A stretch of DNA of 12,271 nucleotides, from the NCBI GenBank assembly GCA_038874185.1, contig JAVZCX010000021.1, positions 1 to 12,271 on the forward strand, written 5' to 3'. How positions within the stretch are numbered: the stretch's first letter is position 1; each line of letters starts with the position of its first letter. Positions 6,988-12,271 of the stretch are shown piece after piece. The stretch is from DTQF01 sp038874185. GTDB lineage: Archaea; Micrarchaeota; Micrarchaeia; CABMEP01. The position numbers and the translations under genes are program-made. Under the pieces are notes generated by a model. That model was not told where the DNA came from and searched no databases. It was given only the letters and a program-made list of their open reading frames with translations.

Positions 6988-7116
6988 TTAATCTGTTTTT
7001 ACAACCCTTGCCACCGGTAAAGAAGGCTTGTAAAGAATTCTCCATGCGCAATACGGACATCTTACGAAGTTTGTAATTTCTTCGATTTCCTTTCCGCAGT
7101 TTCCACAGATGTACAA
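6988..7116 (-). CDS. rpoP: DNA-directed RNA polymerase subunit Rpo12 (RpoP), TTG start
   Basis: A 42-residue zinc-ribbon subunit of archaeal RNA polymerase, homologous to eukaryotic Rpb12, which helps anchor the Rpo3/Rpo10/Rpo11 assembly platform. Two zinc knuckles are clear: C4 and C7 (YICGNCGKE) and C20 and C23 (RCPYCAWRILY), followed by a basic tail ending VVKTD. The start is TTG at 7116; GGTGAT (7120-7125) sits three bases before it, and no ATG or GTG is available nearby upstream in the frame. The spacing and the flanking eL43 and Imp4-like genes match the conserved superoperon order. The gene is small and lacks ATG, so automated annotation could easily miss it. Confidence 0.93.
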   Translation of the reverse strand: MYICGNCGKEIEEITNFVRCPYCAWRILYKPSLPVARVVKTD

Positions 7117-7143
7117 ATAATCACCTTTTCAAATCCTTTAAAT

Positions 7144-7162
7144 ATGATTCTAGCAGAATCAT
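7144..7162. repeat. Perfect 8-bp inverted repeat between eL43 and rpoP
   Basis: ATGATTCT and AGAATCAT flank a three-base AGC spacer. In the minus-strand transcript this forms a compact hairpin ten bases after the eL43 stop and about 28 bases before the rpoP start. It is followed by ATATTTAAAGG, which can be read as a TATA element. It could stabilise or end the upstream message or be a protein-binding site; the sequence does not decide. Confidence 0.6.
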
Positions 7163-7171
7163 TGCTTATCT

Positions 7172-7414
7172 TTATTGCTTTTTGTTGTAGTCAGAGATAA
7201 TACGAGCTACTGTTTCTCCGAATTGAGTTGTAGGAGAATATGCTCCTCCTGCAAACTTATATGAACAGGACTTGCATTCCCAAACTCCGCTCGAAACCCT
7301 TTTTACCTTTAACTTACCGCATGAAGGGCATTTGTATCTCTGCTTCAACTGCTTCTTTACCGATTCTAAACGAATCTTAACCGAACGTCCTCCTCTTATT
7401 GTAGGGGATACCAT
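7172..7414 (-). CDS. rpl37ae: 50S ribosomal protein eL43 (L37Ae)
   Basis: Zinc-ribbon protein of the large ribosomal subunit, shared by archaea and eukaryotes. The 80-residue product from ATG 7414 carries C29 and C32 (KCPSCGK), then C47 and C50 (WECKSCSYKFAGGAY), the full four-cysteine zinc site with the FAGGAY family signature. The start is fixed by GGAGTGAT, which ends four bases before ATG 7414; a TTG at 7432 would add six residues and place this ribosome site inside the gene. It follows rrp42 by 77 bases, with a TATA-like element and a direct repeat between, so it may have its own promoter as well as exosome read-through. Confidence 0.94.
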   Translation of the reverse strand: MVSPTIRGGRSVKIRLESVKKQLKQRYKCPSCGKLKVKRVSSGVWECKSCSYKFAGGAYSPTTQFGETVARIISDYNKKQ

Positions 7415-7430
7415 ATTAATCACTCCGTTC

Positions 7431-7456
7431 AAACATTACAACGTTAAACATTACAA
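7431..7456. repeat. Direct repeat in the eL43 leader
   Basis: The 11-base sequence AAACATTACAA occurs at 7431-7441 and again at 7446-7456, a 15-base period. On the minus strand the near-identical units run into each other (TTGTAATGTTT then AACG/GAACG) and lie between the likely start of transcription and the ribosome site of the eL43 gene. Confidence 0.7.
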
Positions 7457-7471
7457 ATATTATGCTAATAA

Positions 7472-7482
7472 CATATATTTGA
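7472..7482 (-). promoter_or_regulatory. TATA-like element for the eL43-rpoP segment
   Basis: Read on the minus strand this is CAAATATATG-like sequence just after the rrp42 stop. A start about 25 bases downstream would be near 7450, giving a leader of about 36 bases with the GGAGTGAT ribosome site. It would allow ribosomal protein and polymerase genes to be expressed apart from the exosome genes. AT-rich context makes this a moderate call. Confidence 0.4.
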
Positions 7483-7491
7483 TAGTTGCAA

Positions 7492-8271
7492 TCATATTTT
7501 CTCCAAAAGGCTTAATAAATATTTTCTTTGCTCGAAAGATTTGTCAAGAAGGGAGATTATCTCTTCCTTGCTGAAAGCGCCTGGCCCTGCCTTCTGTATT
7601 GCATACAGCATGCCATCTCCAACGCAATATGTAATCCTTGCATCAGCCACGATCTCTTCTGCATATGTTGGATCCAAGATTATGTCTTTGCCGATCTTCA
7701 CGAACGTACATTGCGTAGGTATGTTCAAGAGCTTCTTTGGAGTCATTTCTTCTCTTATGATTTTTTCGCTTTCATATTTTGGAACTTTCATGCTCTGCAA
7801 AGCTGCTGTGGCTGCAAGCGCCGCTGCATCAAGAAGATTTCCATCGTGGTCGAGCGTGTATATATCTACAAACACACCCCAGACCTTTCCTTCTTCTATG
7901 AATAATGACTTCAAGTCCACTGCCTCTGCTGCCCTTATTCCTCTATCAACCACTCTGGCAAGCTCTATTGATTCTTCTGATGGAGGTCCTTCTTCAAAAG
8001 TTTCGTGGGCAGTAGGAAGTAAGTCTGCATTAACAGTTAATGTTCCTTCTGTTGGCCTGTCTGAAAATGGCTCTACCACTTCAAGCTTGACTCCGGCCAT
8101 AACCCTGGATTTTCCTATAGTAACATCTGCTGATCCTTCTGCAGCAGATATGACATTTGTCTTAATGCTTATCTCTCTATACTGCTCAAAGGATCTGCCG
8201 TCTGTTCTCTTTCCAAGCTTAAGCATGTCTCTTACAGCTTCTTTTTTTAATTCATCAATTACCATAACCAT
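7492..8271 (-). CDS. rrp42: Exosome complex subunit Rrp42
   Basis: RNase PH-fold subunit that alternates with Rrp41 in the hexameric ring of the archaeal exosome. It is catalytically inactive itself but required for RNA binding and for Rrp41 activity. The 259 residues agree with the family. Visible landmarks are the N-terminal GKRTDGRSFEQYR (20-32), the TEGTLTVNADLLPTAHETFEEGPP strand region, VDRGIRAA, and the C-terminal VGDGMLYAIQKAG segment. The Asp pair of the active Rrp41 site is absent, as expected for Rrp42. GGTGAT precedes ATG 8271 by three bases. It starts 21 bases after the rrp41 stop, so the two are co-translated partners in one operon. Confidence 0.96.
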   Translation of the reverse strand: MVMVIDELKKEAVRDMLKLGKRTDGRSFEQYREISIKTNVISAAEGSADVTIGKSRVMAGVKLEVVEPFSDRPTEGTLTVNADLLPTAHETFEEGPPSEESIELARVVDRGIRAAEAVDLKSLFIEEGKVWGVFVDIYTLDHDGNLLDAAALAATAALQSMKVPKYESEKIIREEMTPKKLLNIPTQCTFVKIGKDIILDPTYAEEIVADARITYCVGDGMLYAIQKAGPGAFSKEEIISLLDKSFEQRKYLLSLLEKI

Positions 8272-8292
8272 CTGATCACCTTTGTTGCTTAT

Positions 8293-9108
8293 TTACTGTT
8301 CTTGTCCAACAGCTTCCTCTCGCACAATAGGATTTTGTTCTCCCTCGATTTCTGACGAACCGTTTCCATTGCCTTCATCTATGCTTGCAGATGATTTCTT
8401 AAAGAACTCCCTCAGTGCCTCTATCTGCTTTTCTCTTATTTCAGGAACCTTTGCAAATGCAAGTTCCAGTGCATGAATGAATTCGTCTCTCGTCATCTTT
8501 CCATCCATCTGAAGAAGTATAACTTCGCCTGTTGTTGGATTTATTGCCAATGGCATATCTGCCTGGCCGAAATTGTCCTCTTCCTTCATCATGTCTACTG
8601 CTATCTTGTTGTCTATCTTTCCTACAGAAACGCCTATAGGTATATCCTTCATGGGAATTCCTGCATTTGCAAGTGCTACTGCAGCTGCAGTAAGACCTGC
8701 AACTCTTGTTGAGCCCTGGCCTTCAAGAATATCTACATATATGTCGATCGCAGTCTTTGGATAAACCTCTTTTATCACCACTGATTCGAATGCTTCCTTC
8801 ATTACTTTTGATATTTCCCTTGACCTTCTATTTGGACCAGCTCTTCCATGCTCCTCTGTAGAGAATGGGGCCATCATATATCTGCATCTTACAATTGAAC
8901 CGTAAAGATTGGTTTCATGCTTTGGAAAAACCTCTCTTGGCCCATATACTGCGGCAAGAACCTTGTTCTTTCCCCAGGTTAGGTAGGCGCTTCCATTTGC
9001 CCTGTTGAGTATTCCCGCCTCTATTGTTATCGGCCTCAAATCTTCTAATCCTCGCCCATCTAATCTCTTACCGTTTACGATCAACGGCACTTCTGAATTT
9101 CCTCCCAT
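8293..9108 (-). CDS. rrp41: Exosome complex subunit Rrp41 (catalytic RNase PH-like subunit)
   Basis: Phosphorolytic 3'-5' exoribonuclease subunit of the exosome ring, which degrades RNA with phosphate and can run in reverse to add heteropolymeric tails. The 271-residue protein starts with the KRLDGRGLEDLRPI motif (14-27). It has the basic RNA-path sequence RRSRE (94-98), the phosphate-binding GQGSTR (130-135) and the catalytic acidic pair D178 and D184 in EEDNFGQADMP. It ends with about 35 residues rich in E, G, N and S that extend past the fold and are probably disordered. GAGGTGA lies five bases before ATG 9108. The 16 bases around this start are identical to those around the rrp4 start. 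Confidence 0.97.
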   Translation of the reverse strand: MGGNSEVPLIVNGKRLDGRGLEDLRPITIEAGILNRANGSAYLTWGKNKVLAAVYGPREVFPKHETNLYGSIVRCRYMMAPFSTEEHGRAGPNRRSREISKVMKEAFESVVIKEVYPKTAIDIYVDILEGQGSTRVAGLTAAAVALANAGIPMKDIPIGVSVGKIDNKIAVDMMKEEDNFGQADMPLAINPTTGEVILLQMDGKMTRDEFIHALELAFAKVPEIREKQIEALREFFKKSSASIDEGNGNGSSEIEGEQNPIVREEAVGQEQ

Positions 9109-9155
9109 TTAATTCACCTCTAATAATCATTCTATTGAATCCACATGCACCGCGG

Positions 9156-9800
9156 TTAGAACCTGTATTGCTCTCTTGGAGTCTGGAATCTCTGAAGCAT
9201 TTCTTGAGTAACCCCAAGATATTCCATTATCCTGTCTGTAAGCCCGCTTGTATGCGCTTCCCTTGAAATCTTTTCTATCGCGTCTATTGCCTTTGCTGAA
9301 TTCTGGCCTTTTATCCAAATAAGTCCATTCTTACCAACCAGTATCTCGCATCCAGTCCCTGCCTTAAGTATATTCAACATGGATGAATGCTTTCCAATCA
9401 CTCTTGATATCTTTGTAGGCGAAATGTCGATTATCTCTCCACCTGTAAGCTTCATTGGCCTTGAAAGCCAGATGTCTTTTACTTCGCTTATCTCTGAAAC
9501 CTCTGCCAATATTATGTCACCCACATTGAATGTCGTCCTCAACATCTTTGAGGAAAGCAGTCCATGATAAGGGGAGAAGAGATTTACACCGTATCCGATC
9601 ACTTTCTCCTCCTCTATTATTCCAATTACGCTGTCTCTCAATGATGGAAGGTATGATGCCTTTATTGGCATAAATTTTGTTTGCTGCTCATCAAACATCC
9701 CAACTATGGCTGCGTATGTTTTTCCTTCCTTTATATATGTATAAGGATTTCTTATTGGCTTGTCTAAAAGCAAATCGCCAGGTATTACTAATCTTCCCAT
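9156..9800 (-). CDS. rrp4: Exosome complex RNA-binding cap subunit Rrp4
   Basis: Cap subunit that sits as a trimer on the Rrp41/Rrp42 ring, guides RNA to the channel and prefers A-rich tails. The 214 residues comprise an N-terminal domain (1-~58, with LVIPGDLL), an S1 domain (about 59-118, with VIGYG and the VGDIILAEVSE strand) and a KH domain (about 124-185, with ISRVIGKHSSM and WIKGQN). All three domains expected for Rrp4 are intact; the KH core has GKHSS where many members have GKGGS. GGTGA precedes ATG 9800. It is the first gene after a 270-bp spacer, so it probably begins the exosome transcription unit. Confidence 0.96.
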   Translation of the reverse strand: MGRLVIPGDLLLDKPIRNPYTYIKEGKTYAAIVGMFDEQQTKFMPIKASYLPSLRDSVIGIIEEEKVIGYGVNLFSPYHGLLSSKMLRTTFNVGDIILAEVSEISEVKDIWLSRPMKLTGGEIIDISPTKISRVIGKHSSMLNILKAGTGCEILVGKNGLIWIKGQNSAKAIDAIEKISREAHTSGLTDRIMEYLGVTQEMLQRFQTPREQYRF

Positions 9801-10070
9801 TTAATTCACCTTTCTGTCGGTTTAGTTGTCTTAACAATTCCATATTCTTTTACAGCTATTCCATGTATAAAATAGTCAGTATGAAAAGCACTCTCTTAAT
9901 CATATTCTTTTACAGCTATTCCATGTATAAAATAGTCAGTATGAAAAGCACTCTCTTAATCAACGCCTAAGCAATAATAAGAGCATTAAAGCGCGAAAAG
10001 ATGAGAATATAATATCTTATACACTCAATCATATTTAAAACTTTCCTTTTGAGGCCTTGAACCCATCAAG
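9801..10070 (-). promoter_or_regulatory. Leader and promoter region of the exosome genes
   Basis: This 270-bp spacer between SBDS and rrp4 is by far the longest in the minus-strand cluster. TTTTAAATAT on the minus strand (10031-10040), preceded by purine-rich GGAAAG, is the best TATA/BRE candidate. It predicts transcription from about 10010 and a leader of some 200 bases holding the 60-bp tandem duplication. Each repeat unit contains a weaker TATA-like TTTTATAC (9865-9872 and 9925-9932), which could give nearer starts. No tRNA, convincing C/D box RNA or supported gene was seen here. Confidence 0.5.
9841..9962. repeat. Perfect 60-bp tandem duplication upstream of rrp4
   Basis: Bases 9841-9900 are repeated without a mismatch at 9901-9960, and two more bases match before the identity ends. 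The left border is at once non-identical (9840 C against 9900 T). The period of 60 is a multiple of three. Each copy contains the TATA-like GTATAAAA. On the minus strand the copy junction creates an ATG opening a 15-codon frame. Perfect identity in non-coding DNA points to a recent event, or to an assembly error. Confidence 0.95.
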
Positions 10071-10772
10071 TTACTTTTTATCCTTTGGCATGTTCTTTAC
10101 TTGGGCCCTTCCTGCTGTAAGCCTGTTTATCTTGTCAAGGAATTCAGTCTGCATTCCAGCAGGTATCTCTATGACTGCAACTAGCGAACCGTCGGCTTGC
10201 CATTCTTCCTTTTGAACATTATAAGACTTAATGCTGCCATAAAGCCTCTGTGCAAGATCTGCAGGTATTTTTATTGCATATACTGCAGTGTCTATTTTCA
10301 TAGGCAGAAGCGTTCTTAATGCGGAAATAACTTCATTTACTTGATTTTCTGCAGGCTTGAATGGATCTATGTGTATCTTAACCTCTTCCATTGCCTTTTC
10401 AATTCTTTGAGGTGGGTGTGGGGCGTTTGTTCTTGGATCTATGGTCTCTCTTGCAAGTATTGCAACTATTTTCTTTCTCTTTTCCTCCACCATCTGCCTT
10501 CTCTGCTCTGTTGTGATGGGAACATCCCCATTAAGCACTATTCTCTTTCCTATCTCAAATATATCCTCTGTTCCAAATGCCTTCTTTACTTTTTCCCCTG
10601 AAACCCGTTCACCCTTCTTAGCATCCTTGAAAACCTCTTCTACCATCATTACATTATTGAAGTCCTTCTTCTTTCCGAGTTTGAAATCAAGGGCTGCGTT
10701 TGGATCCACATATATCTCAAATGTTTCTCCATTTATCTTAATCGAGGCGACAACTGCCTTCTCTATTCCCAT
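10071..10772 (-). CDS. sbds: Ribosome maturation protein SBDS
   Basis: Archaeal orthologue of the Shwachman-Bodian-Diamond syndrome protein. In eukaryotes it works with the GTPase EFL1 to remove eIF6 from the 60S subunit; the archaeal role is thought to be similar in late large-subunit maturation. The 233-residue length is typical. Domain I (1-~90) is marked by ASIKINGETFEIYVDP and the GERVSGEKVKKAFGTEDI segment. The linker to domain II holds LNGDVPITTEQRR, ARETIDPRTNAPHPPQRIE and the VKIHIDPFKPAENQV segment, and domain III is a ferredoxin-like fold (about 165-233). GAGGTAAT lies three bases before ATG 10772. It follows psmA by 43 bases in the same operon. Confidence 0.96.
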   Translation of the reverse strand: MGIEKAVVASIKINGETFEIYVDPNAALDFKLGKKKDFNNVMMVEEVFKDAKKGERVSGEKVKKAFGTEDIFEIGKRIVLNGDVPITTEQRRQMVEEKRKKIVAILARETIDPRTNAPHPPQRIEKAMEEVKIHIDPFKPAENQVNEVISALRTLLPMKIDTAVYAIKIPADLAQRLYGSIKSYNVQKEEWQADGSLVAVIEIPAGMQTEFLDKINRLTAGRAQVKNMPKDKK

Positions 10773-10815
10773 AAGATTACCTCTCCAATTAGTAAACCTA
10801 TTGCGCTATTTATAA

Positions 10816-11529
10816 TTACACTTTGGAAACATAGCTTGATATTCTCTCAGGAGAAAGAAATTCGAATTTCTTTGTGGATACTGGAACTATTCCTACATCG
10901 AATATCTCTGACTTAAGTTTCATGTCTGGGATCTTTTTGAGAGCCTTGAAACCAAGAAGTATAAGCTCATCAAGGCTCATCTTCTCATCGTATTCTTTTT
11001 CAAAGAATTCTGAAACCTCGTTTCTTCCCGCTCCAATCACTGCTGCCTTCATTCCAGTGTATGAACCACTGGGTTCAGTTTCAAAAACTCTGGGCTCCGA
11101 ATCTACGCCCGCAAATATCAATGAAGCACCGAATGGTCTTGCACCTCCGTACTGGGTGTATGCCTGCATCATGTCAGTTATTTCTCTTGTAATGTATTCG
11201 ACATCTGCAGGTTCATTGTATGTATATCTATATCTCTGTGCTTCTATTCTTGCTGTGTCTATCAGTCTTCTTGCATCTGCTATCAACCCGGATGCAACTA
11301 TCGCCATGTGTTCATCTATCATGAATATTTTCTTTAGCGATTCTGGAACGAATAATTTTGAAATCTTTGTCTTATGTGCTATGAACACTACTCCGTCTTT
11401 TCCAGCCAATGCCATGGATGTTGCTCCTCTGTTGACTGCCTCTTTAGCATATTCTACTTGGAATAATCTTCCATCTGGAGAGAAAACTGTGATTGCTCTA
11501 TCATATGCAGAAGGTGATGTCGGATACAT
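10816..11529 (-). CDS. psmA: Proteasome alpha subunit
   Basis: Structural subunit of the outer heptameric rings of the 20S proteasome; its N-termini gate substrate entry and the ring docks the PAN/Cdc48 ATPases. The alpha-type signature YDRAITVFSPDGRLFQVEYA lies at residues 9-28 of the 237-residue product. Further landmarks are the NRGATSMA strand, the VASGLIADARRLI helix and the QYGGARPFGASL motif. I start at ATG 11529 because GGAGTG lies just before it, after AAGGAGTGGTATT; upstream ATG and TTG codons (11547 and 11571) would push this site into the gene. A strong TATA element and a 14-bp palindrome stand upstream. The catalytic beta subunit is not in the window. Confidence 0.96.
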   Translation of the reverse strand: MYPTSPSAYDRAITVFSPDGRLFQVEYAKEAVNRGATSMALAGKDGVVFIAHKTKISKLFVPESLKKIFMIDEHMAIVASGLIADARRLIDTARIEAQRYRYTYNEPADVEYITREITDMMQAYTQYGGARPFGASLIFAGVDSEPRVFETEPSGSYTGMKAAVIGAGRNEVSEFFEKEYDEKMSLDELILLGFKALKKIPDMKLKSEIFDVGIVPVSTKKFEFLSPERISSYVSKV

Positions 11530-11567
11530 AATACCACTCCTTGTCATTGAATGACAAATAGAAAATA

Positions 11568-11581
11568 ACAATAATTATTGT
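11568..11581. promoter_or_regulatory. Perfect 14-bp palindrome, candidate operator of psmA
   Basis: ACAATAATTATTGT is fully self-complementary. It lies directly downstream of the psmA TATA element and ends near the predicted transcription start, the position where archaeal repressors commonly block RNA polymerase. AT-rich DNA gives some palindromes by chance, so function is unproven. Confidence 0.45.
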
Positions 11582-11585
11582 AGGT

Positions 11586-11598
11586 TTATATTTAAAAA
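11586..11598 (-). promoter_or_regulatory. TATA element of the psmA-SBDS operon
   Basis: The minus strand reads TTTTTTAAATATAAA here, close to the archaeal TATA consensus. Transcription about 25 bases downstream, near 11566, would give a leader of about 37 bases with the GGAGTG ribosome site of psmA. The same T run may also help end the upstream membrane-protein transcript. Confidence 0.65.
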
Positions 11599-11611
11599 AC
11601 TATTGACATTA

Positions 11612-11638
11612 ACCCTACAATTACATAGAATATAGGGT
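11612..11638 (-). terminator. Inverted repeat after the small membrane-protein gene
   Basis: ACCCTA (11612-11617) and TAGGGT (11633-11638) form a 6-bp stem with a 15-base loop, starting just after the stop of the upstream gene. About a dozen bases further on, the minus strand runs into T6 at 11592-11600. This could be a 3'-end structure or terminator; the stem is short. Confidence 0.35.
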
Positions 11639-11639
11639 G

Positions 11640-11879
11640 TTATCTTGAATTGTTTGTGCTGTTCTGCTTATAGATGATAGACACTGATGTCATTCCTTCA
11701 TCCTGCTTTGATATGGCTGTATTGTTCTCTTTTTTGTCTTTGAAAATACTTCCCTCATTGAAAAGAACAAATGTGGTGTATAAAAGAAGTGCGAAAACAA
11801 ATAAAAGAAGAACAAATCCTAATAGCTGTCGGTTTGACTTAGTAAAAAGACTTTTTTCCTTCTTTCGCTTAGCAGCCAT
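11640..11879 (-). CDS. Small single-pass membrane protein of unknown function
   Basis: I do not recognise this 79-residue protein. It has a strongly basic N-terminus (MAAKRKKEKS), one hydrophobic helix at about 19-40 (LLGFVLLLFVFALLLYTTFVLF), and a polar tail of about 39 residues rich in N, S, K and E. The positive-inside rule suggests a cytoplasmic N-terminus and an external tail, so it may be a signal anchor. AAGGTG five bases before ATG 11879 is a good ribosome site and supports a real gene. It begins 21 bases after the stop of the upstream membrane-protein gene, so the two are probably co-transcribed, ending before the psmA promoter. Confidence 0.7.
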   Translation of the reverse strand: MAAKRKKEKSLFTKSNRQLLGFVLLLFVFALLLYTTFVLFNEGSIFKDKKENNTAISKQDEGMTSVSIIYKQNSTNNSR

Positions 11880-11900
11880 ATCTACACCTTGCTCATCATA

Positions 11901-12271
11901 TTATTTTACTATAGTATATTTTGACAAGTAAAGATGAGCTTGAAGGACAACCAGGAATGGAAGCACTATTGCAGAATTCATGAGTATAATGAATCCTTGC
12001 CTCATCATTGGGTCTGAGAACATCATGAATGACAATGATGAGAACACGTAAATCATGATAAATGCAACCAAAAGCCACATTATGAAATTCAATGGCCTTC
12101 TTGCTATGTGGTTGAAGCTGCTTACCAATGCTGGAACTGGCTTCTTCTCTTCAAGAACCACTGCTGGTGCAATATAGAACAAACCTAATGAAACAATGAA
12201 ATTAACTAACAATGCAGGAAGTTCATTCATATTAATTGATAATAAATAACTAAGAAGCAAGAATTCAAGCA
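11901..12271 (-). CDS. Multi-pass membrane protein, 5'-truncated by window edge, unknown function
   Basis: The frame is open from the right edge to the TAA at 11901-11903, giving 122 visible residues. An internal ATG at 12230 has no ribosome site, so this is more likely the C-terminal part of a longer gene. About three hydrophobic segments are visible: one around NFIVSLGLFYIAPAVV, one around FIMWLLVAFIMIYVFSSLSFMMF, and one around LMNSAIVLPFLVVLQAHLYL. Between the first two is a charged loop EEKKPVPALVSSFNHIARRP. That loop pattern (acidic/basic pair, then a Ser-rich amphipathic stretch) resembles archaeal multi-pass proteins of the DUF4013-like kind, but this is a weak resemblance. No function is assigned. 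Confidence 0.65.
   Translation of the reverse strand, partial: LEFLLLSYLLSINMNELPALLVNFIVSLGLFYIAPAVVLEEKKPVPALVSSFNHIARRPLNFIMWLLVAFIMIYVFSSLSFMMFSDPMMRQGFIILMNSAIVLPFLVVLQAHLYLSKYTIVK

Noticed and set aside
7541..8275. Plus-strand open frame of 244 codons opposite rrp42
   Set aside because: It is fully antisense to a clear Rrp42 gene, shows no recognised domain, and is serine-rich as expected from reading the complement of a conserved gene.
9841..9962. Short CRISPR-like array
   Set aside because: There are only two copies, directly adjacent without spacers, and no cas genes nearby.
9677..9970. Plus-strand open frame covering the tandem repeat, with a duplicated 20-residue block
   Set aside because: It starts inside rrp4 on the opposite strand, and the repeated peptide only reflects the 60-bp DNA duplication having a period divisible by three.
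9801..10010. C/D box guide RNA or other small RNA in the exosome leader
   Set aside because: CTGA occurs in each repeat but no proper RTGATGA C box pairs with it, and no stable long stem or tRNA-like fold was seen.
10874..11554. Plus-strand open frame of 226 codons opposite psmA
   Set aside because: It is fully antisense to the proteasome alpha gene, with no ribosome site or family motif.

Overview
The window is archaeal. Nearly every gene has a Shine-Dalgarno of the GAGGTGAT type a few bases before its start, promoters look like archaeal TATA boxes (TTTAAATA / TATATA), and the gene content (Rrp4/Rrp41/Rrp42 exosome, SBDS, proteasome alpha, Rpo12, eL43, Brix/Imp4-like, Pcc1, prefoldin beta) is the classic archaeal exosome-proteasome superoperon. 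DNA is AT-rich, arginine is mostly AGA/AGG, and genes are tightly packed. A small-genome, possibly DPANN-type anaerobe is a reasonable guess, but the sequence alone does not fix the lineage.

Left part (1-2108, plus strand): the 3' two thirds of iorA, then iorB and a small ferredoxin gene. Together they form an indolepyruvate:ferredoxin oxidoreductase cassette for aromatic amino-acid fermentation. A very T-rich 100-bp spacer that looks like a terminator follows. Next (2210-5271) comes a [NiFe]-hydrogenase block: a plus-strand hydrogenase maturation protease homologue that runs tail-to-tail into, and overlaps, the hydrogenase large subunit. The large subunit, a short small subunit with only the proximal-cluster cysteines, and a membrane HELSH metalloprotease-like gene lie in one minus-strand operon. 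Functionally, the oxidoreductase would reduce ferredoxin and the hydrogenase could dispose of the electrons as H2; this link is inference. A divergent plus-strand gene (5342-5686) encodes an MGMT/Ogt-like DNA-binding domain with a changed active-site motif.

Right part (5751-11529, minus strand): transcribed right to left, psmA - SBDS - [270-bp spacer] - rrp4 - rrp41 - rrp42 - eL43 - rpoP(Rpo12, 42 aa, TTG start) - Brix/Imp4-like - pcc1 - prefoldin beta. This couples protein degradation, ribosome maturation, RNA degradation, tRNA modification (KEOPS) and chaperoning. Internal TATA-like sites before rrp4, eL43 and pfdB suggest several transcription units. The spacer before rrp4 holds a perfect 60-bp tandem duplication, and the psmA promoter holds a perfect 14-bp palindrome in the usual place for an operator.

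Right edge (11640-12271, minus strand): a small single-pass membrane protein and the 3' end of a multi-pass membrane protein, both of unknown function. No tRNA, rRNA, CRISPR array, insertion sequence or integrase was recognised. The most unusual points are the hydrogenase/protease antisense overlap, the two-subunit hydrogenase beside the oxidoreductase and ferredoxin genes, and the duplicated exosome leader.
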